Assembly (NCBI GenBank): GCA_022560025.1
Contig: JAFISE010000046.1
Coordinates: 124,001 to 188,000 of the forward strand
DNA length: 64,000 bases
Reading direction: 5' to 3'
Source: Stagonosporopsis chrysanthemi
Lineage: Eukaryota > Ascomycota > Dothideomycetes > Pleosporales > Didymellaceae
This document shows, in pieces, positions 9,012-19,117 of this stretch. Position 1 is the stretch's first letter; each line of letters opens with the position of its first letter. The position numbers and the translations under genes are program-made. Under the pieces are notes generated by a model, which saw only the letters and a program-made list of their open reading frames with translations, was not told where the DNA came from and searched no databases.

Positions 9012-10945
9012 TTAGGCCCAGCCCTCTATCGCAGCATCCACCTCCTTCCTATACCTCTGCTGGCCCTCAATCTGCTCAAGGAAGACATTGTACTTTGCCT
9101 CCAAGAGCTTCTTGACTTTCTTGTCTGTAATTGGCTTCACCGTTTTGCCGGGCTTGCTGAACCTGTCCATGATATCCCACAAAGGCTCACTGTTGCCATC
9201 CTTGTCTGTGCTCGCCGCCTTCGCGCCAAGCATAGCTGCACCGTGGACGACAGCAGCATGAACATACTTAGGGATCAGTACTGGCATGTCGCACGCGGTT
9301 GCAACGAGCTGCATGAGCATTGCGTTCTGACACTGCGAGCCAGACATGAAGATAGACGAAATGACGTGTCCGGACTTGTTCATTGTTGAAACAATCTGGT
9401 GAGTCTGCAGTGCAATGAACTCCAGTGTCGCATAGTAGTACAGCGCAAGGCCGTCCAGACTCTTGTCGGAGCTCAATCCGATGACAGAGCCCTTCATGTT
9501 GGGGTCGGCGATGGGAGAGCGGTTACCGAATAAATCGCCATAGAAGAAGAAGTGGCGGCCGAGCCATGAGACGTGCGGTGCATTCTCGCGCTCTGCCATT
9601 TCGCGGAGGTGTTCGTTCAGGTAGTCGTAGATGTTTGTGTTGAACGTCTCTGCAACAGAGGAGGCTTCGTTGAATGCAGGATGCGTCTCAATAACGTGCT
9701 TGAGCAGCTCACCTGTTGCACTTTGTCCTCCTTCTGCCATCCAGTACTCGGGCAGCAGAACATCTCGGTAAGGGCCCCAAACGCCCGGTACAAAGACTGG
9801 ATCTCGAGACATGGCGAGATGACAGGTAGAGGTTCCCGCAACTGCAGCCAGCCGTGTGAAGGCCTGCTCGACATCGTTCTTCGCGTGGCTCATATCGAGA
9901 GTGTCTTCATCGAGCTTGACTTTAGCACCAACGGTACCGATCCAGCCAGCATAGGCGTCAATGACACCGCTGCCAACGGCCACGCCAGGGTTGAGCCCCA
10001 TCTCAGCAGCAGCTTTTTCACTCAAGGTCCCGACAAGCTCACCAGCCGTCAGGTAGCGTCCGTTCTGTCATATGTCAGCAGGTCTTCACTGCTGTAGTGA
10101 TGCAGGACAAACCACTTTGTCGACACCTCCCATGCGCTTGAAGTTGTCTTCGCAGAGATCCTCCAACCCAATCTCCTTCAGGAAGTCCTCCTGCCACCCT
10201 TTCACACTGCCATCAACACCAACAGGAACAAACCCTTGCTTGCAGACTACACTGCAGTAGCTTCGAGTATCACTGCCAGTAGCCAGATGTGTGAGCGCAT
10301 CCCCGAGATCGTAGAACTTGCAGCGGTCGAACAACTCTTTCGGCATGTTGTTCTTCAGCCACAGGACTTTGGGAATTTCCATTTCTATCGACATCTTCCC
10401 TCCTACGTAACGAAGGAGATTGTGGTCAGTAGCGTTGATCTTTTCGGTCTCTTCGACAGGTCGGTGGTCAAGCCAGAGGATGACATTGCGATCGTTGCCG
10501 TCTCTGTTGTCAAAGTGCGGGCCAGTAACGCAGACGGGCTCGTCGGTGTCTTCTGAGAACACAGAGAGTGAGCATGTGGCGTCGAAGCCAATGCCGCGGA
10601 TGGAGTCTCGGTCGATACCGTGTTGATCCATAGCTCGGCGGACCGAGGAGCAGATACATCGCCAGATGTCTGTCGTAGATTGTTCCTGATGCTGTCAGCT
10701 CACGCCTCTGCTTCCTAGCGAGGCAGTAGTACGTAGTAACCGGTCTGTGGCTGCCACAGGCCAATATTTTCTGAAGCCAGGCCGACAATGTCGCCCTGGT
10801 CGTTCATGATACAAGCTCTGGCGCTGCCTGTACCGACATCGATGCCGATATAGTGGTCGACATGTGGCCGGATGTCGTTGCGAGGGTCAGTCATCTGGCG
10901 TGATGGCTTCCGCGAGTTCTGTCTGAAGGGAATTGTAGCTGCCAT
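9012..10945 (-). CDS. FGGY-family carbohydrate kinase (ribulokinase-like)
   Basis: Three exons: 10945-10733, 10685-10113 and 10064-9012, 612 aa, phase-0 junctions. The N-terminal ATPase phosphate loop is GIDVGTGSAR (about 34-43). A typical sugar-kinase core follows: GIGFDATCS, WLDHRP, the GYVxxKMSIE-like GGKMSIEME, and near the C-terminus the FGGY signature region around SSIFMSGSQCQN. Members phosphorylate a sugar or sugar alcohol with ATP; the ordering and SGSQCQN resemble the D-ribulokinase group (human FGGY, yeast YDR109C). The substrate cannot be fixed from sequence. The start chosen is the ATG at 10945; an in-frame ATG at 10975 would add ten residues. The gene is divergent from EMC10. 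Confidence 0.92.
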
Positions 10946-11527
10946 GGTGAAGTATGTACAGCTGTCAATTGGCAAGGTTGGGAGGTAAGGGAGGCAAGCC
11001 CAAGACTATCAGCGGTGGGAGCTCTTGAATAGTGTTGAGAACAGTGTACAGCTCCGGCTGCGTGATGAGCTCATAGCTTTCGAGACCCTGAGCACCATAG
11101 TGGGGGCGGGGCAATTGGAGGGCTTAGTGATCCTCAGCTTTCCAGCAATAAGACCGAGTCTCGCTGTTGTTCCCCGTGCCAGCGCGCGAGATTATCTGAG
11201 CTTTTTCCAGAACGGATGGAGAATTGTGGAGATCGTGAGACCCCGGATCCACCTGTTTTGGCATCCCGCATGTTGTTGGCTGGGATGAACGCCACTGAGC
11301 AAGACTATTTCCTGGGCGAGCACCGCGGCGCGGGTACTCGGGATATCGCCGAGGGTTTGACAGACCTCATAGCGACGCGAGCCGACGCGACGGCTTGAAG
11401 ATGACAGCGATCGCGGTTTCATTGGAGAACAGCTGGTGAATGGTTAGTCAGCCGAGCTGCGAGCTCTGGCCAGGCGCAGCCCGAACATCGAACACATGCA
11501 AACTACCTCATCACCGCCGACGCCAAC
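10946..11527. other. Divergent promoter region, FGGY kinase / EMC10
   Basis: 582 bp between two start codons pointing away from each other. No other gene and no clear TATA or operator was recognised. Confidence 0.5.
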
Positions 11528-12137
11528 ATGCTCCTCGCCAGGCTTCTCCTGCTGCCATTCGCCGTCGCATCGACCGTGACGCTCTACGTGTCGTCCGTAC
11601 CCGTCTCTGAAGACACCGCCGTCGCCCCATCAGCAATCCCCCTCGCACAGATCGAGTACGATGCAGACCAGTCCGTTGGCACCCTAGCCTCCTACACACC
11701 GCCGACTGGCTCTTACTCCGACGACCACCTCCTTCGCATCGGAATGACAGACCCGAAGACCGGATCATGGCGGGGCGTTGTCACCTCAGCAGCCAGCTTC
11801 GCGGACCAATACCACAAGAAGTTCATTGTGCACGTCGATGAGAAGGGCGAGCCATACCATGTAGGCTTTGGAACGAGTGCCAAGGGCGCTGGAAAGGATG
11901 TCGAGGTCGAGATTGTGAAGAGGAACCTGGGTCCTAAGCCTGTGCTGAACAAGCCCATCGTGCTGAACGCTGAGGGCAAGCTAGAGGACAAGGAGCCTGA
12001 GAAGACATTTCTGCAGAAGTATGTAACATCAGGCATGAAGACAGAGCGATTCAGACTAACTTTCCACAAGGTACTGGTGGGCTATTGCTCTATTCCTTGT
12101 AGTACAGCTCGTGTCAAGCGGAGGAGAGGGCAAATAG
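11528..12137 (+). CDS. emc10: ER membrane protein complex subunit 10
   Basis: Two exons, 11528-12018 and 12071-12137, 185 aa; the intron is 52 nt with a GTATGT donor and a CTAAC branch point. The N-terminus is a signal peptide (MLLARLLLLPFAVAS). The lumenal part contains GSWRGVVTS and PVLNKPIVLNAEGK. The second exon supplies the C-terminal membrane helix (YWWAIALFLVVQLVSS) and the short GGEGK tail, as expected for Emc10. EMC inserts tail-anchored and multipass proteins into the ER membrane. The unspliced frame would miss the helix, which supports the intron. Its stop is only 57 bp from the stop of the convergent HET gene. Confidence 0.92.
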
Positions 12138-12194
12138 AAACCCCAAAACCGCATTCAGTTGCGAAAAAACACTTATCATGTCGTAGGTTGGGCT

Positions 12195-14042
12195 TTACTC
12201 TAGTGTGATGTCGTAAAGGTCAAGTGTATCGACAAGCTCTCCGCCCATAACGCCGTGAATGTAGGCGTCAGTGACCAGCCTGTACCGTCCATTATGTACT
12301 GGAGCCAAGATAAAAGGATACGTAGCGCCCAGGAAGACGCAGCACACGTCGCCAACCCTCACCGGCCCGCCTGTCACGAGTCCTACCCCTCCATACTCTG
12401 TAAGAATCAGACTCAGAGCCCAGTCGCCGTCGAGCATGCTAGCGGCCCAGCCAGCCATCATGACGTCCCAGTTAGTGATGTGTGTGCTGGCTTCTGACGC
12501 CCCAGGTGCTTTCGAGTTGACGACTTTTCGAAAGGCCTCGAGCTCTGCCACATACTCGTTCTCTGCAAAGCTGGATCGATAGTAACCTTTGAACAGCGTA
12601 AGAATGAAAGCGCCATAGTCGACGTCAACACCCAAAGCGTTTGCCTGTGCTGAGAAACCGGTCCACAGGACGTCCACAGCCAGTTTCGTAGCTGCGCCAT
12701 CTTCATCCGAAGACGCTGTGCTGAAGCCTGTGAGATCGCCTAGTGGAGGGGTCATGTAAATGATCGAATCGAAGATGACTCCCTGGATGTCTACATAGCC
12801 CACCTCGGAAAACTTGGCTGTGAACAGCTTGATTGGTCCTCCCGCTTTGTAGCGGCAGTACGGGTTTGCCTTTGTTGCGTGGCCCTTGGCCTTACTCCAG
12901 TTCGGAACCCAGGATGGTCTTCCGTCAGCGCTGAAGACATCGTCCCGTGTTTCATTGGTCACACACCGCAGCAACTGGTACCCTTCCTTGGGATCGCGTA
13001 GTAGGGTAAGTGCTATTTGATGATACACTTCTTCAGTCGATACCGAGTAGTCTGGCCGTACTAAAGGCTTCCCATTGTCATCTCTGGCATAATGGTTGCC
13101 GAGAAAAGCATACACGCGGTCGCGGGGATCCGTCGCATTTAACATGTGGCCGCCGAACAGGATCAGAGAAAAGCAGCTCTTGTTGTACAGCCGACTTCCA
13201 GAGTGTTGCAGACCAGGTTTGGAGGAGTGCCAAGAACCTCTGCTTTTGTAGTGTTGATGGAGGTTCTCGAACATTATGTAGAATGCGCTAAATGTGCGGT
13301 GATGGATGCCGGTCCAAGTAAGCATCGACAGCTCTTTGCATTCAAGGCACCAAAACGAGAATTCCATCACACCTTCTATGCTTATAAAGTTCGATCCCCA
13401 GTATAATTGACAATTCTTTGCCAGTGCGCATTCCTGGACTGTCCAGACGCGGAAGAACCACGGAAGAGAGATCATGGCAATCAGACCTCTGCCGTGCCGC
13501 TTGTCGATGCCGAGGCGTGATTTGAGAGATGGCATCCCGAGAAGATTCTTCTCATACCGAAGATATTCGGCGTCGAGGTATTCGTTGACCCAGTTTATGA
13601 TCGCGAAGCAGTTCTCCGCATGCCCATCGTGATCAGAACCTAGCCAGACCAGCACCCGCTTCGCCATCTTGTAGACGTTGCCCATCCGAGCAACCTGTTG
13701 GCCCTTCTCTCGGCTGTTGGACTGGTCAATACAGAGCGCATCCGCCCAGAGTCTCCTTCTACGTCGAGGGTAGCGGAAGTGACGGAGTGCATCTGCGAGA
13801 TTAACTGTCACGGGGACTGTATTGCCATTGCATTCGATGTCGATTGTTTTGTCAGGACTACCCCACACGTACGAAATGGCTTCGTACGTGTTTTCCGCCT
13901 TTTTGAGCTGTTGAGTCTCCAGGCTGCACCGAACTATGTCGTTGCCGCTGCCTGGATGCAGAACTATCATTCTGATCTTGAAGTGCTTGCCAGAGGAAAG
14001 TGGCCCATGGACCGCGCGCAGCGCTTGTACTTTGTCTGACAT
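12195..14042 (-). CDS. HET-domain (heterokaryon incompatibility) protein
   Basis: Single exon, 615 aa. The HET domain lies in residues 50-200 and shows the three family blocks: YEAISYVWGS (about 52-61), LWADALCIDQ (about 96-105) and QVARMGNVYKMAKRVLVWLG (about 115-134), followed by FFRVWTVQECALAK. A second conserved stretch, DPRDRVYAFLG then DYSVSTEEVYHQIA, is typical of this subclass. HET domains are TIR-like and can trigger programmed cell death after fusion of unlike hyphae; many copies have no known role. No partner domain (WD40, NACHT) is visible in this protein. Confidence 0.93.
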   Translation of the reverse strand: MSDKVQALRAVHGPLSSGKHFKIRMIVLHPGSGNDIVRCSLETQQLKKAENTYEAISYVWGSPDKTIDIECNGNTVPVTVNLADALRHFRYPRRRRRLWADALCIDQSNSREKGQQVARMGNVYKMAKRVLVWLGSDHDGHAENCFAIINWVNEYLDAEYLRYEKNLLGMPSLKSRLGIDKRHGRGLIAMISLPWFFRVWTVQECALAKNCQLYWGSNFISIEGVMEFSFWCLECKELSMLTWTGIHHRTFSAFYIMFENLHQHYKSRGSWHSSKPGLQHSGSRLYNKSCFSLILFGGHMLNATDPRDRVYAFLGNHYARDDNGKPLVRPDYSVSTEEVYHQIALTLLRDPKEGYQLLRCVTNETRDDVFSADGRPSWVPNWSKAKGHATKANPYCRYKAGGPIKLFTAKFSEVGYVDIQGVIFDSIIYMTPPLGDLTGFSTASSDEDGAATKLAVDVLWTGFSAQANALGVDVDYGAFILTLFKGYYRSSFAENEYVAELEAFRKVVNSKAPGASEASTHITNWDVMMAGWAASMLDGDWALSLILTEYGGVGLVTGGPVRVGDVCCVFLGATYPFILAPVHNGRYRLVTDAYIHGVMGGELVDTLDLYDITLE

Positions 14043-14465
14043 GGCCCTCTTGCATCTGCCTGTCGCTGCTCGTCACCCAGAGCATGTTAGTGTTTCTGAT
14101 CTCGAAGGCGGAAATCCGAGCATTGTTCAAGGCCAGGCTGGACGCTAAACCGCACAGCCACGGTGATTGCCTCGTCTCATTGGTGCATGAGCAAGTCTCG
14201 GCAAGATCACAGGCTTACAAAGCTAATTACGCGTGTCAGTGGAGGATATGGTATTTATGCAAAGGTGCAACAAGATGTATTCCCGCGTGGATTTAAGAAG
14301 CCATTTATCCTTAAATTGGGTTCGACCATGACCTTTCTTGTCCTGTCGAAGATCGTTGCGCATCATTGCGCGTCGCCCGTATCGCCAAGTGTCTCAAACG
14401 AATTTGGGAGCTTTGCTATCCATATCAGGGTATCGTACATGAGTATTATGTGTGTCGTTGAGCGT
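14043..14465. other. Intergenic
   Basis: Promoter side of the HET gene and 3' side of the next RRM gene. No gene seen. Confidence 0.5.
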
Positions 14466-15350
14466 CTAATAGCGTCTGCGAGGTCCCCGTGGCGGGTCAC
14501 GGCGGCCGCCCTCGGTGAAGCCATATCTCCCGTCTTGGAAACTTCCACCACGAGCGTCATCGACCTCCATGTCGTCAGTTGTCTGCGCAGCACGGGTGGG
14601 TGGCGGTTGAGAGCGGGCAACGGCGTTGCTTGTTGCGGTCTCCTTCAGATATACGTAAAGGGTCCTTCCATCAGCCTGAGCGAGTGTTAGTAGTGTATGA
14701 CCGCTGCAATCGGCCTCACAAACCTTCTGGTTGTTGAAAGTCGCAATCACGTTCTCAGCCCCCTCTCGCGTCGTGAAAGTCAGTTCCACCATGACCGTGG
14801 GAGATGCTGTTAGCATCTTGCAGCCGAGAGACTCTCCTCCATGTGGCGCCATTACAGCCTCAATATCCGAAGCCGTTGTTCCAGGGGCGAAGTTGCTTGC
14901 AATAACTGCGAACGGGCCAGTGCTCGCAACACCTCTGATGCTGAATCCAGGCGCACTATCGCTCCGACCATTTGCATTCTTAATCAGGCTTGAGGCGAAC
15001 TTGTCATATGTGCGGCTGTTGCGGTCGATCTGAGAGGCAGAAGCTGTGCGACCTAACTTTGCAGCTCTGGCAGGCGGTCCGTTGGGGTTGTTGACCTTGT
15101 GCAGGTCATGTTGCCATTTCCCTTCGATGTTGCCGGAAGGTTTCGCGGAAGATGATCGTCCTTTCTGGATGCCAGCACCCCCGCTTATGCGACTCAGCAG
15201 ACTCGGCTTCTCCGGGGCTTGCCTTGACTTTGCGCCAGAGCCGGATGTTGGTGTAGCTGTGCGGCTGCGCGAACCCAGGAATTGCTGCGCGAGGTTCTCT
15301 TGCTTCTTCTTTTCACGGGAGTCCTTCACGAAGCTAGCAAAGTCAGCCAT
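14466..15350 (-). CDS. RRM protein, nuclear (mRNA-export adaptor-like)
   Basis: Two exons, 15350-14724 and 14675-14466, 278 aa. The 48-nt intron (14723-14676) has a GTTTGT donor, a perfect TACTAAC branch point and a CTCAG acceptor. It is a multiple of three without a stop, so the unspliced frame reads through and would add 16 residues. Removing it joins FNNQK to ADGRTLYVYLKE, restoring the RRM. The N-terminus (MADFASFVKDSREKKKQENL) is basic and low-complexity. The RRM is about residues 145-225 (FAVIASNFAPGT, MVELTFTTREGAENVIATF). The tail is RG/DP-rich (GGRRDPPRGPRRRY). Layout resembles Aly/Yra/Mlo3-type adaptors, but identity is not certain. Confidence 0.85.
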   Translation of the reverse strand: MADFASFVKDSREKKKQENLAQQFLGSRSRTATPTSGSGAKSRQAPEKPSLLSRISGGAGIQKGRSSSAKPSGNIEGKWQHDLHKVNNPNGPPARAAKLGRTASASQIDRNSRTYDKFASSLIKNANGRSDSAPGFSIRGVASTGPFAVIASNFAPGTTASDIEAVMAPHGGESLGCKMLTASPTVMVELTFTTREGAENVIATFNNQKVCEADCSGHTLLTLAQADGRTLYVYLKETATSNAVARSQPPPTRAAQTTDDMEVDDARGGSFQDGRYGFTEGGRRDPPRGPRRRY

Positions 15351-17023
15351 GTTTGTCAGTGAAAGTCGCAGAACGTGAACTGTGTGAGTGAGTGAGGTTG
15401 GCGCGTGTCAAGCTTGACTTGGGGAGCGCGTCAACGTCAGGCATGGACGGCGCAACGCGCACGGTTCGCCGGGGCCTCGGCGCCGGCCCCCGCTAGCAGT
15501 TTCTCTTAAATCTTCGAGCTGCGAACTTCTCTTTGCACAACACAACCGCCATGAGGTAAGTCGCGCTCCCAACCCCTCCTTTCACACTTTCATGAGGAAC
15601 ATTTGTGTCGCCCCTATCTTACATGTAATATGGTGATCCGACCACTCAAGCCAAACGAGATGACTGAACTTTCCAACACCTTTCGAGCTGTTATAAGAAC
15701 GCTTTTGGGACGCTTTTGCTAACTTGTTCAAGTTGCCTGTAGATATGGCCGGTCACTTTGATCGCGTCATGGAGATGTGTGCATTGCACACCTGCCGAGC
15801 AGTCTTGTCTCCGCCCTTGTAGCTCAGCTGAGCCCGTCCTTCAAATTTCGACCCGTTAGATCGCGGTGGTAGATGGACGTAGCTGAGCTACTAGATCTTA
15901 ACATGTCAGTCTATCCTTCGCACCATCCGTATACTCCTTCTCCAATGATGAATAACCTATATACTATCAAATGCCGACCTATCAATGGGGATCAAAACAA
16001 GTTCGATTACCTGAAATGTTACCAACATTCAAGCACAGTAGCTGCCGCCGACCAAGCGCGAGACTGACATGAACCCAGATTTGATAAGTCTAGTATTGGT
16101 GAGAAACTCACTTGCTCAACGGACAGCACTCTTTCCATAGGTACGTGCAACAAGCCTTCTTTTTTTTTAAACTCGCATGATGCTACAACTACTCCATGCT
16201 AACTCCTATGGCCTTCGGGCTGATGCTGGAAAAAACGTATTGCTTTTCATCTTTCATCTGATTTGCTTTTGTACTTCAATCCTGTCAACAAAACGGGTGT
16301 CGAACTTTGACTAATACCTTGTCGCAGATTTTTCTTATGCTTGATGCATGCAGCAGATTATTGGCACAACACGGCTGCACTTCGGTTGCCGACACGGGGT
16401 GGAAAAGGAAATAAAGCGCGTATATACATTAAGAATCTATTGGCATCACGTGCATGTTGTCACCCTCGCATTCGGCTCCATGCTCTCGGGATGCTGATCC
16501 TCGATTCCATGACGATCCTGTCGGCGACTCCGTGGCGTTCTCTGATCGGAAGCGCTGCGGCCCCGAATGACGTTACGTTTTTCCATAGGTCTGGTGTTAC
16601 ACAAGGCGGACCAGGTTCCAAACCCACTCAGGTATGAGGCATGTACCTCACCCTCGCATGGTGATTCCCTACGACGGCCCTATCGGATTAGGCCCAGTTC
16701 GCGCATGCATTCAGACTAGTTCTCAAACCAGCGTTATCTCGCTGATACCGAACTTATAGCAGGTCGACCTCAGGTACTCAGCTGGTCAAGGTCTTGACGC
16801 TCGGCCACGCCTACCTCCATCATCGTAAACGTTTCGCCGGTACGAGTCCCAGACCTCTGGGTTAAAGAACATTATTAACCCACTATGCACTTCTTTTTTA
16901 GCATCATCGAACCACTGCACATCACTTACTGCAACACTCACTCCTTCCACGCCCGCGACCAATGTGCAATCCTTGCATGTGCAGATCTACGGCACTACTG
17001 TTGCAAGGTGACACCAGAACCAA
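15351..17023. other. Intergenic, 1.7 kb
   Basis: No full gene recognised. An ATG directly followed by a strong donor (ATGAG then GTAAGT at 15551-15561) sits after a C/T-rich leader at about 15500-15545, but no matching second exon was found (see findings). A T9 run occurs near 16162-16170. The rest is unremarkable. Confidence 0.45.
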
Positions 17024-19117
17024 ATGCTTGCGCAAGACAGACATGAGGGCAGCGAGAACACCGACCGACCGGCACCCAAGAGACAGTCGAGACGTCCCAC
17101 CAAGTTCATGTTCATTGACTCGAGCAATGGCGGAGTAAATGCAAAGCCGGACCGGGTTGTTCGGTCCTTTGTCATGAAGTCGGCCAGGAACAGAAAAACC
17201 TGGAGCACCCGGCCAAGGAGTCCAAAAGAGGACGAGGCTGTGGAGGCCGGACCTCAACTTCACGAACAGCTTCCTGGTCCCTCTCATGTTCGAGACGAAG
17301 CTGCCTTCGCCGCCGCATCATGGTCACCAAAAGACTATCGCAAGGACTCGTTGTGGGATGTTCATGCTGTCACTCCGCCACCAAGCAGCAGGAGTGGCAG
17401 TGTATTCTCCGCTTATAGCAGCATTCACACGTGTAAAAGCCCACCGTCAGGTTACACGACTCCCTTTGCGGAGTACAGTCATGCGGAGCACGCACACAAT
17501 ATCTCGCTCGAACAGCAGGTCGTGACTAACTATGATGGCTTCAATGTCGGTTTCACAAAGCCACTACATTGCCTGTCAGTCGAGTTAGGTGCACACATGC
17601 AGCTACTTCTACATCAGTGTTGGTATAATCCCCACCCACCTGTCTTACAGTGCTAAGGTTGTTCGCAGTTGTTGAAGGGTCCGCACCAAGACTCATACCA
17701 GTGGACCTTCACAGATCATCTTCGGTCACTGCGACAGACTGGATGGCCAGATGTATCCAGAGTCCAAACGGCGCGCCATATATCTATGCAGCCCTAACAG
17801 CCTCGGCGCGTGCGCTTGGGCTTAACTCTGAAGTCTACAAATGGCAAGCTATTGCTGAGATCAACAAACTATTATCGGACCCAACAACCAGTACTGACGA
17901 TACAACCATCGCTTCCGTTCTGATTATGCTCGCCTTGGAAGAGTCTGAACTTGCAAACCCAACACAGCAAGGCAAAGACAGAGAGCGGAGCCTGACTGCA
18001 AACAATGCCCATCTCAATGGGTTGAGGACCATGATAGGACAAAGGGGCGGACTGGGTGCACTTCAGACTAATCGTTGCCTGCAGGTTTTTATACTGATGT
18101 AAGTTGTTCGGCCCCTCACACTCGTCGCTCGTAAAGTCAGAAGATCTCTTTGTAGGTTTTCGCTTCGAGAATGCTGCTTCGAGCGTCGAACAGGTGGGTA
18201 GAAAGCTGATAGGATATTCCAGGCATAGCATCGCTCGATGTATCACGACGTTCAAACGCCCGTATGCACTGCCACTGAATTCAATGGGTGGTATCGAGGA
18301 TTACATCACAACGGCACACTCTGGAATACCTCATCATGCCGTCGCAACGCCTTTCGTACGACTCTGCTCAGACGTGACGCTACTCAAAATCTGCCAGTCT
18401 TTCAGCCTCTTCATCACTGACCTCGCCAACTGGTACGACACTGGACATACCCCGCATCTCCTCGACCCCCTTGATCTCCAGAAGCATGGATGTCTACTAA
18501 TGTATCGGCTCTTCGACTGGTACAAGACAGACGAGGCCGCTGAACTGGCTGATCGACAAGCACGAGGGCCGGCTGACCAAAGCATATGCTTAGCACACCT
18601 TATTTTTCTTGTTATGAGCACAGAGCCACACGCTCACTCTTTTGGTTCTCGGTTGTCGAAGATTGTACGCAAACTTTGTCAGTCCCTGCAACGAGTCCCC
18701 ACTTCGCATTGGACGACGGTACCGGACGAGTTTCTCTGGATCTTGACAATGGGTGCTCTGGCCGCAAAAGGTCTGCCTCGAACGCAGCGAACTGTTACCT
18801 CCGACTTTGAATTTTTCGCGCAGTATTCTCAGTTGTCGTTCACCCTGACGATGGAACACAATGGCTTCGTGACGACACACAGTCTGATGCAACGAGTGCA
18901 TCGATGTCCCTGGATCTCTTCAGTCTTCGATACGCAGGCGCGAAGGGTATGGGCGCAGATGGGGCTTTGTGTGCCAGACATCATAGACATGTACGACTCG
19001 AGTAGTGAAGATGAGGGAGACCCGGTTGATGACGAGCATGCAGTGGGTCAGTTGACGACCGCGAGGTTCTTTCCCGCGTCAAAGCCGGGTTCCAAGAAGT
19101 CGAGCCCAGTGTCATGA
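17024..19117 (+). CDS. Fungal transcription-factor-like protein (Fungal_trans_2 type)
   Basis: Best model has three exons, 17024-17616, 17658-18098 and 18223-19117, about 642 aa. Intron 2 (124 nt, GTAAGT donor, CCAG acceptor) is well supported because it joins VFILM to HSIARCITTFKRPYALP in frame. Intron 1 (41 nt, AAG acceptor) is the best frame-keeping choice but uncertain. The N-terminus has the basic block FVMKSARNRK typical of a large Pezizomycotina family sometimes misnamed tachykinin-like. The remaining part resembles the helical fungal-specific transcription factor domain (LLLHQ, PVDLHRSSS, RTMIGQRGGLGAL). No Zn2Cys6 cluster is present, so DNA binding is not shown. The C-terminus is acidic then Ser/Lys-rich. 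Confidence 0.75.

Noticed and set aside
15810..15870. tRNA-like A box (TAGCTCAGCTG) followed by TTTCGACCC
   Set aside because: Spacing between the boxes is too short and no acceptor or anticodon stem can be formed.
16560..16640. GGTTCCAAACC resembling a tRNA B box
   Set aside because: No A box or acceptor stem at the right distance on either strand.
18104..18222. Apparent start MFGPSHSSLVKSE of a separate gene
   Set aside because: It lies inside intron 2 of the transcription-factor-like gene; splicing to 18223 restores a continuous protein.
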